From Chloroflexota bacterium (GTDB lineage: Bacteria; Chloroflexota; Anaerolineae; Anaerolineales; Villigracilaceae): 10,134 nucleotides of DNA. Shown here piece after piece: positions 5,572 through 10,134 of this stretch (position 1 is the first letter of the stretch; every line of letters starts with the position of its first letter). Made by a program: the position numbers and the translations under genes. The stretch is taken from assembly GCA_023484185.1 (NCBI GenBank), contig JAMDBC010000126.1:1-10134 (forward strand), read 5' to 3'. Below the pieces are notes generated by a model. The model was not told where the DNA came from. It saw only the letters and a program-made list of their open reading frames with translations, and did not search any database.

Positions 5572-6891
5572 ATGGCAAACCCGCGGGACGGAAAGCCCGT
5601 GCTTCACACAAAGAAACACATCGCCCGTCTTGAACGCGAGCGAAAACAAACCCGTCTGATCCTGTTTGCTTTCATTGGTATCGTTGTTATCGTCGTCGGC
5701 TTGCTGGCTTACGGATATTTGGATATCAACTATCTCCAGTATCGTCGTACGGTTGCAAGCATTGGCAATGTCAACATTACTACCGGCGAATGGCAGGCAC
5801 GCGTCCGCATGGAGCGCGGCCGTCTGATCAACCAGATGGCGACTTACCAGCAATACGCTCAGGTGTTCGGAATCGACACCACCCAACAGGTCCAGCAACT
5901 CTCATCGCAGTTAAGCAACTCGACCACTCTGGGCCAAACCGTTCTTGACCAAATGATCAACGAAGAACTGATCCGCCAGGAGGCCGCCAAACGCGGTATC
6001 ACCGCCAGCCCCGAAGAAATAGATAAGGCCATCCAGGAATCCTATCGCTATTATGCGAACGGCACACCCACGCCCACCATCACGCCGACACAAGTCACCT
6101 TCCCAACTTTATCAGCAGAGACGTTGAAGATCGTCACCATCACCCCGACGCCTACTCAGGTCTTGACTCCCACCGTGACTCCCACCGCAACCATGGACCC
6201 ATTGGCCTCGCCAACGGCGACCGCCACCCTTGCGCCGACCTTCACTCCCGGCCCAACGCCTACCATTACGCCGACATCCACCCCAGCCCCCACCTCTACA
6301 CCATATACCCTGCAAGGCTTCCAGGATCAATACCAAAAAGGTGTTGCCTCACTGGTCAAACTCGGGCTGACAGCCGACCAGGTCCGCAAGCTGTACGAAA
6401 CCAATGTTCTGCGCGATAAGTTGATGGCAATCATCACTGCCGACACGCCGCACACACAGGAACAGGTTTGGGCGCGCCACATCCTGGTCAAGGATGAAGC
6501 GACTGCCAAGATCGTCGAAGACCGGCTGGCAAAAGGTGAAGATTTCGCCACTGTAGCCAAGGAACTTTCCACGGATACAGGGAGCGCTGCAAAAGGAGGC
6601 GATCTCGGTTGGTTTGGTAAAGGCGCCATGGTTGCCGAATTTGAGGCCGCGGCCTTTAGCCAGAAAGTTGGAGTGATCGGCCCGCCCGTGAAATCCCAAT
6701 TCGGATATCACATCATTCAAGTGCTTGCCCACGAAAATGTTCCGTTGGATGCAACCGCCTATCAACAGGCACAACAGCAGGCCTTCGGCGATTGGCTGAA
6801 AACCCTTCGCGATACATATAAAGTAAAAACATACGACATCTGGCAAACGATCGTCCCCACTGATCCAGCCATCCCGCTCTCGAGCCAATAA
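5572..6891 (+). CDS. Membrane-anchored parvulin-type peptidyl-prolyl isomerase (SurA/PrsA-like) with Thr/Pro-rich insert
   Basis: The 439-residue product should act outside the cytoplasmic membrane, speeding proline isomerisation and chaperoning exported proteins. Residues 1-28 are basic and cytoplasmic, and 29-49 form an uncleaved membrane anchor. Residues 60-160 resemble the SurA N-terminal helical chaperone domain, including the [20 protein letters not shown] helix (124-143). A linker at about 165-244 is nearly all T, P, S and A with short hydrophobic breaks. The helical domain then resumes (FQDQYQKGV to [10 protein letters not shown]). Residues 300-385 are a rotamase domain with the markers ARHILVKDE (301-309), [13 protein letters not shown] (323-335), [10 protein letters not shown] (342-351) and FGYHIIQV (377-384). 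AAGGAG precedes the ATG. It is the last gene before a bidirectional terminator. The linker interrupts, rather than follows, the chaperone domain, which is uncommon outside related Chloroflexota. Confidence 0.9.
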   Translation: MANPRDGKPVLHTKKHIARLERERKQTRLILFAFIGIVVIVVGLLAYGYLDINYLQYRRTVASIGNVNITTGEWQARVRMERGRLINQMATYQQYAQVFGIDTTQQVQQLSSQLSNSTTLGQTVLDQMINEELIRQEAAKRGITASPEEIDKAIQESYRYYANGTPTPTITPTQVTFPTLSAETLKIVTITPTPTQVLTPTVTPTATMDPLASPTATATLAPTFTPGPTPTITPTSTPAPTSTPYTLQGFQDQYQKGVASLVKLGLTADQVRKLYETNVLRDKLMAIITADTPHTQEQVWARHILVKDEATAKIVEDRLAKGEDFATVAKELSTDTGSAAKGGDLGWFGKGAMVAEFEAAAFSQKVGVIGPPVKSQFGYHIIQVLAHENVPLDATAYQQAQQQAFGDWLKTLRDTYKVKTYDIWQTIVPTDPAIPLSSQ

Positions 6892-6893
6892 AC

Positions 6894-6926
6894 AAAAATC
6901 GCCGACCTTGAAGGTCGGCGATTTTT
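6894..6926. terminator. Bidirectional rho-independent terminator
   Basis: A 15-bp perfect stem (6894-6908 with 6912-6926) has a 3-base loop. Its arms begin and end in five A and five T, so both strands get a GC-rich stem followed by a U-run. It serves the isomerase operon (plus strand, stop at 6891) and the convergent rsmD operon (minus strand, stop at 6953). Confidence 0.95.
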
Positions 6927-6952
6927 ACTAATCAACAAATCTTAACCACGCA

Positions 6953-7519
6953 TCATTCCTTTTTCTCTTTCCTCGAATAAAACACAAGCAAAGTAGTTCC
7001 ATAACGCCGCTGTTCAAATTCTTCCAAATTTTCAAGTTCCAATTGCTGATATTCCTTGGGATGAATTTGCGCAATAACCCAGCCATCTTCTGTCAGCCAC
7101 TCCATATTGTTATCCAATTTCAACAAAGCCTGTGACCACATTTCTTTATATTGTGGTGGTGCAACATAGATGTAATGAAATTGACGATCCGGATGCGACG
7201 CCAGCAGACTGAATGCATCCCCGCGCTTCGCCTCGGCGCGGGACTCGAAACGGGTCGCCGTTAAATTAGCCTTGATCGTATCCACGGGCGCACGGTTCAA
7301 ATCCGTAAAGCGGACAAAGGCCGCGCCGCGGCTGAGAGCTTCAATACCCACTGCACCCGTGCCGCTAAACATGTCCCACCAAATAGAATCACTTACATCG
7401 CCCGCCAGAATATTGAACAGAGCCTCCTTAACTCGGTCCGTGATCGGGCGTGTGGTGTCACCCGGAACAGACTTCAGTTTACGGCCTTTCGCCGTGCCGG
7501 AAATAACTCGCAGGCTCAT
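6953..7519 (-). CDS. rsmD: 16S rRNA (guanine(966)-N(2))-methyltransferase RsmD
   Basis: RsmD methylates G966 of 16S rRNA using S-adenosylmethionine during 30S assembly. The product (188 residues, normal length) has the family N-terminus MSLRVISGTAKGRKLKSVPG, then TTRPITDRVKEALFNIL (22-38) and the SAM-binding motif I DMFSGTGAVGIEALSRGA (49-66). The acidic D73 after strand 2 sits in FTDLNR. Motif IV, normally (D/N)PP(Y/F), reads APPQY here (120-124). The first catalytic-motif residue is therefore Ala rather than Asp, while both prolines are kept, so activity or mechanism may differ. The C-terminal signature RRYGTTLLVFYSR is present. The start ATG overlaps the stop of the upstream glycosyltransferase (ATGA at 7516-7519), indicating translational coupling. 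Confidence 0.93.
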   Translation of the reverse strand: MSLRVISGTAKGRKLKSVPGDTTRPITDRVKEALFNILAGDVSDSIWWDMFSGTGAVGIEALSRGAAFVRFTDLNRAPVDTIKANLTATRFESRAEAKRGDAFSLLASHPDRQFHYIYVAPPQYKEMWSQALLKLDNNMEWLTEDGWVIAQIHPKEYQQLELENLEEFEQRRYGTTLLVFYSRKEKKE

Positions 7520-9066
7520 GGGATTTTCTTAATCACACAGAAGGTTGCGCCTGCGTGTTCAACCCGCAGTACAACCGGTGCGCTGCGGAAGTTTTGGATG
7601 TCTTCATTCGAACGTGAATTGATGAGAACATAATCACCGGATTTGATTTGGCCAAAATCGGCGCGTCCATCTTTGATGGTAACGCCATTCGCGGCGTAGG
7701 TAGCCGCAATATAAGGTTCACGATGAACGTAAAGGTTCACCGGCTTGGCTGCAGTCTGATTAAATTGTTCAACCGCCTCTTTGTAGCAAGTCAGCCAGTA
7801 ATCGGTTTCATAATGGCGAAAGACGCCTTTTGTCCCGCCGATGAAGGAATTGTAATAAGTATATTCATAAGGATGAAGTTGGATGATCCCGATGATCCCC
7901 GGCGCAAGGATCGTGAGAATAATCAAAGCGTTCAACCAAATCCTGTTGATCTTCTCCATCACGAAATCAAAAGAAAATCCGATGAATATAAAAATAGGCG
8001 GGGTGATAAAAAGGAAGTGCCGCATACCGTCATACATTGGCGGACGATTAATAAGCACATAAAGAAACGGAATAACGAACCAGGCCAGAATGATCAAGAC
8101 TGGCACGAGTTGTTGTCTGGCATTCCTTAGTTTCCGATAAGCCGCAACCAACCCAAAGAAGAAGAAAGGCCAAACCGGTTCGGTCAAGGTGAAAAACAGG
8201 AAAAATGGCAGGTAGCGATGAGGCAGATCGGATGGATGATAGATCTGATCGTTGAAAAGGACCGACAAGCCAGTCGGATTATCGGACATGAACTTCAAGA
8301 CTTGCAAAAATATGAGCGGCGGGTTTTCCCAGAGATAGGGCCAGGTGGCAAGCATGATCAAAATGGAAATGACCGTATAAAGAAATATCCAGCGCACGGT
8401 TTGACGGGTGGGCTTTCCGGTGATGAAATAAACAACGACGAAGACTCCGGCCAAAGGTCCGATGATGCGAATCGAGGTGGTGATGCCCAAAAAGAAGGCC
8501 GCCAGCAAAACATCCCAGAAATGATTCTTCGCCGGTTCATCCGCAAGTTTATCCACCAGACGGAAGCCAAGATAGATCGAAGCGGTCAGAAAAACAAGAA
8601 AGGAAGGATCTTTCGGATTGATGAAGGCGTGTCCCCATAAAAGAGGTTGAAAGGTGAAAAGGGCCGAGGCAGCGAAGGCAGCCCAGGGCCGCATGAAGCG
8701 TTCACTGAGCCGATAAATAAAATAAACGCCGAGCAGAAAGGTGATGAAATTAATAAGATGCCAGGCTGAGGCGTTATCCACGCCCAGGTCCTGGATTAGA
8801 TAAACCGGCTCGCGCGCCAGGAATAAATAGGCGGGGCCGCGATTCTTGTGATCGTCCCCGCTGGGACCATAAGAGTCGTTCAGATCAAAGCGGCCGCTGA
8901 ACCAATTAGCGGGTGTGTAGGCGTAACCGAGCGCGTCGGCGTATTTATAAAAAAGCGGCTCGTCCCATGAGAGGCCGAAGTCGCGGAAAATAAAAAGGCC
9001 AATGATCAGGCTGATGGAAAGGAGCAGGACAATTGGGTTTTTAAATATTTTGGAAAGCGAATTCAT
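7516..9066 (-). CDS. GT-C membrane glycosyltransferase, family 39/PMT-like
   Basis: The 516-residue product is an integral membrane protein of the GT-C fold that likely moves a sugar from a polyprenyl-phosphate donor onto a lipid or surface acceptor outside the membrane. An N-terminal helix (about 11-28) leads into the first outside loop with the GT-C catalytic-type motif SWDEP (33-37, D35 and E36). A second loop holds NPKDPSF (150-156), a typical second motif of the family. Multiple further hydrophobic helices follow (for example 106-120, 186-216, 226-243, 285-310, 320-340, 350-370, 375-396). The C-terminal portion (about 400-516) is soluble and is probably an extracellular cap. The start ATG overlaps the thioesterase stop by four bases. 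The real substrate cannot be told; a family-39-like transferase is well supported. Confidence 0.85.
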   Translation of the reverse strand: MNSLSKIFKNPIVLLLSISLIIGLFIFRDFGLSWDEPLFYKYADALGYAYTPANWFSGRFDLNDSYGPSGDDHKNRGPAYLFLAREPVYLIQDLGVDNASAWHLINFITFLLGVYFIYRLSERFMRPWAAFAASALFTFQPLLWGHAFINPKDPSFLVFLTASIYLGFRLVDKLADEPAKNHFWDVLLAAFFLGITTSIRIIGPLAGVFVVVYFITGKPTRQTVRWIFLYTVISILIMLATWPYLWENPPLIFLQVLKFMSDNPTGLSVLFNDQIYHPSDLPHRYLPFFLFFTLTEPVWPFFFFGLVAAYRKLRNARQQLVPVLIILAWFVIPFLYVLINRPPMYDGMRHFLFITPPIFIFIGFSFDFVMEKINRIWLNALIILTILAPGIIGIIQLHPYEYTYYNSFIGGTKGVFRHYETDYWLTCYKEAVEQFNQTAAKPVNLYVHREPYIAATYAANGVTIKDGRADFGQIKSGDYVLINSRSNEDIQNFRSAPVVLRVEHAGATFCVIKKIP

Positions 9067-9539
9067 TTTTTATCGCCAAGCCGCCGCGACTGCCGTTCTT
9101 TAGCGGCTTCCATTTTGCGCTTTTCATCTTCGGTCTCAGTGATAAGCGGAGGGACAGGAACGGGATGACCGGATTCGTCCAACGCCACATAGACAAGATA
9201 GGCTGTGTTTGTGTGAGTCCGCTCGCCGGTGAGGGGATTCTCGGCCTGAACCTGAACTTCGACTTCCATGGATGTGCGGCCTGTATAAGTCACTTCTGCG
9301 GTCAAGAGCACCAGGTCGCCGATCTTGATTGGGTTGCGGAAGACCATCGAGTCGATTGCCACGGTGACGACACGATGCCCGGAGTGGCGCATACATGCCA
9401 GCGCACCGGCTTCGTCCACAAGTTTCATGATCCAGCCGCCATGCACATTGCCAAGGTTGTTGGCATGTTCAGGCTGCATGAGTTGGGCAATACTAATGCG
9501 CGAGGCGCGCACGGTTTTAGCTGCTAAAGAATTTGTCAT
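9063..9539 (-). CDS. Acyl-CoA thioesterase, hotdog fold (YciA/BACH type)
   Basis: The 158-residue product hydrolyses acyl-CoA thioesters, releasing free acid and CoA in the cytoplasm. It has the single hotdog domain with PEHANNLGNVHGGWIMKLVD (23-42), in which N28, H33-G34-G35 and D42-E43 line up with the catalytic Asn/His/Asp positions of this class. Next come AIDSMVFRNPIKIGDLV (61-77), a strand-rich TSMEVEVQVQAENPLTGERT (89-108), and TNTAYLVYVALDESG (110-124). The C-terminal tail (134-158) is highly charged and helical. The ATG at 9539 is preferred over the in-frame start at 9617, because the latter would run inside the preceding gene with no similarity. It starts four bases after that gene's stop and overlaps the downstream gene by four bases. 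Substrate chain length is unknown. Confidence 0.92.
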   Translation of the reverse strand: MTNSLAAKTVRASRISIAQLMQPEHANNLGNVHGGWIMKLVDEAGALACMRHSGHRVVTVAIDSMVFRNPIKIGDLVLLTAEVTYTGRTSMEVEVQVQAENPLTGERTHTNTAYLVYVALDESGHPVPVPPLITETEDEKRKMEAAKERQSRRLGDKK

Positions 9540-9543
9540 CTCA

Positions 9544-9909
9544 TTAATCCATATCTTCGAGGAACTCACCGGTATCAAATGTATGCAGGCGTTCCGGCTC
9601 GTCGAGCAGAACGTCAATGGTGCCGGGAGATAGTTCGCTCATCAGCGGGGCAAGTGGAATGGTGGCAGGCGGGTAAATTTTTTTCGGCACGGCAGGCGGT
9701 TGAAGCCGGGGCTTGAGCGTGGAGGTGGCGCGCTTGCGAAGGATGCGCGGGTCGTTGGTCAAGTATCCAACATAATATCCGATTACTGAGTAGATCTCTC
9801 GCTTTGGTGTGACCCAGCCCACCCAATCTCCATCGCGATCGAAGATATAAGGATATTCCATGAATGCTTCAGGATTGCCTTTGGAATTATAGATCGGAAT
9901 AATCGCCAT
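9544..9909 (-). CDS. Small protein with repeated beta motifs resembling a 4-fold beta-flower domain
   Basis: The 121-residue product starts at the ATG at 9909 with GAGGCG upstream and no signal peptide. Residues 3-52 show three imperfect repeats of about 17 residues: IPIYNSKGNPEAFM, YIFDRDGDWVGWV and EIYSVIGYYVGYL. Each has Ile/Tyr, a turn with Gly, then hydrophobic/Gly/aromatic. This pattern resembles the 4-fold beta-flower domain, a small repeat fold of unknown function; the match is from memory and moderate. Residues 55-90 form a basic and Pro-rich linker (KPRLQPPAVPKKIYPPATIP), and 91-121 are acidic, so the tail looks flexible. It leads the thioesterase/glycosyltransferase/rsmD operon. 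Function is not known. Confidence 0.6.
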   Translation of the reverse strand: MAIIPIYNSKGNPEAFMEYPYIFDRDGDWVGWVTPKREIYSVIGYYVGYLTNDPRILRKRATSTLKPRLQPPAVPKKIYPPATIPLAPLMSELSPGTIDVLLDEPERLHTFDTGEFLEDMD

Positions 9910-9933
9910 GCTTCGCCTCGCACATTAAACGTA

Positions 9934-9996
9934 TCATCTTAATAAGATGAGGTAAGCGGGGTGTTTTGGGCAAGCGAAGCCCGCCCAAAACACCCC
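9934..9996. repeat. Two palindromes, including a perfect 14-bp hairpin, between the GtrA-like gene and the next operon
   Basis: GGGGTGTTTTGGGC (9958-9971) is exactly complementary to 9983-9996, with an 11-base loop. The stem extends by four further pairs (9954-9957 with 10004-10007) after a seven-base bulge. Next to it lies a smaller palindrome TCATCTT-AAT-AAGATGA (9934-9950). There is no T-run after the large hairpin in either direction, so it may be a non-classical terminator for the GtrA-like gene, an RNA end protector, or a dispersed repeat. No promoter for the operon that starts at 9909 was recognised with confidence here. Confidence 0.7.
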
Positions 9997-10023
9997 ACAC
10001 ACCGCTTTATTGAAAAGATGCCG

Positions 10024-10134
10024 TTAAACGTCATTATACGTCCAATAGCGGTTGACGAAGAAATTCCAGAGCATCACAATCCCGACGGCGATGGCAAGCG
10101 TGAAGTTTCTGGCGAGGAACTCCGGCGTCATGAA
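10024..10134 (-). CDS. GtrA-like membrane protein, C-terminus only
   Basis: Only the last 36 residues and the stop (10024-10026) lie in the window. They include an ARNFTLAIAVGIVMLWNFFV hydrophobic helix followed by the signature NRYWTYNDV. The 'NFxxNRxWTF/Y' ending right after a helix is typical of the GtrA family (flippase-like proteins for polyprenyl-linked sugars) and of GtrA domains fused to DPM1-type glycosyltransferases. Whether this is a stand-alone GtrA or the end of such a fusion cannot be decided. It is in line with the membrane glycosyltransferase in the next operon. Confidence 0.72.
   Translation of the reverse strand, partial: FMTPEFLARNFTLAIAVGIVMLWNFFVNRYWTYNDV

Noticed and set aside
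6062..6302. Tandem nucleotide repeat, possibly CRISPR-like or a minisatellite
   Set aside because: The repetition comes from Thr/Pro codons of the protein linker; unit lengths vary and there are no constant repeats or unique spacers.
6349..6888. 179-residue minus-strand open frame opposite the isomerase
   Set aside because: It is the antisense shadow of a clear rotamase domain and shows no recognisable motifs.
7648..8640. Plus-strand open frames of 160 and 140 residues
   Set aside because: Both are antisense to the membrane glycosyltransferase and consist of Lys/Arg/Asp-rich shadow sequence, as expected opposite hydrophobic codons.
9540..9617. Longer thioesterase start at 9617
   Set aside because: It would lie within the preceding gene and adds a Cys/Ser-rich stretch with no similarity; the ATG at 9539 gives the usual N-terminus and fits the four-base junction.
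1..10134. tRNA, rRNA, CRISPR array, IS element, prophage or toxin-antitoxin genes
   Set aside because: None was seen by reading both strands; no cloverleaf, array, transposase or integrase motif is apparent. A tRNAscan/Infernal run would be needed to exclude small RNAs fully.

Overview
The window is a chromosomal stretch of a bacterium with moderate G+C content. The gene families suggest a Chloroflexota member close to the Anaerolineae: Thr/Pro-rich linkers in exported proteins, a family-39-type membrane glycosyltransferase, an rpsF-ssb-rpsR ribosomal cluster followed by an exported parvulin isomerase, and an RsmD with an unusual motif IV. This assignment is inferred from the style of the proteins; there is no rRNA gene to confirm it.

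Layout. (1) Positions 1-2758, minus strand: a strong sigma-70-type promoter (2788-2817) drives secG. Next come a terminator-like hairpin, an orphan family-5 extracellular solute-binding protein, a spacer with three consecutive perfect hairpins, an unrecognised 163-residue protein, and the start of an M20-family metallopeptidase cut by the window edge. (2) Positions 2965-4026, plus strand: a PHP-domain metallo-phosphoesterase, divergent from secG. (3) Positions 4027-4374: a 348-base gene-free spacer holding a composite of nested inverted repeats and the leader of the next operon. (4) Positions 4375-6891, plus strand: rpsF, ssb, rpsR and a membrane-anchored SurA/PrsA-like peptidyl-prolyl isomerase, closed by a perfect 15-bp bidirectional terminator (6894-6926). 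(5) Positions 6953-9909, minus strand: a tightly coupled operon read from 9909 downward. It encodes a small beta-flower-like protein, a hotdog acyl-CoA thioesterase, a GT-C membrane glycosyltransferase and RsmD. Junctions are one 4-base gap and two ATGA overlaps. (6) Positions 10024-10134, minus strand: the C-terminus of a GtrA-like membrane protein, separated from the previous operon by a long perfect palindrome.

How the genes fit together. The central operon is housekeeping: small-subunit ribosomal proteins, the replication protein SSB and an extracytoplasmic folding factor. SecG and the solute-binding protein belong to export and the cell surface. RsmD methylates 16S rRNA but is translated from the end of an envelope/lipid-type operon. 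No mobile element, phage, CRISPR array, toxin-antitoxin pair or defence island is visible. No clearly new multi-gene system is supported. The points most worth a second look are the DNA/RNA structures (triple hairpin, nested repeat composite, pre-SBP terminator, ssb leader), the non-canonical RsmD motif IV, and the two uncharacterised small proteins.
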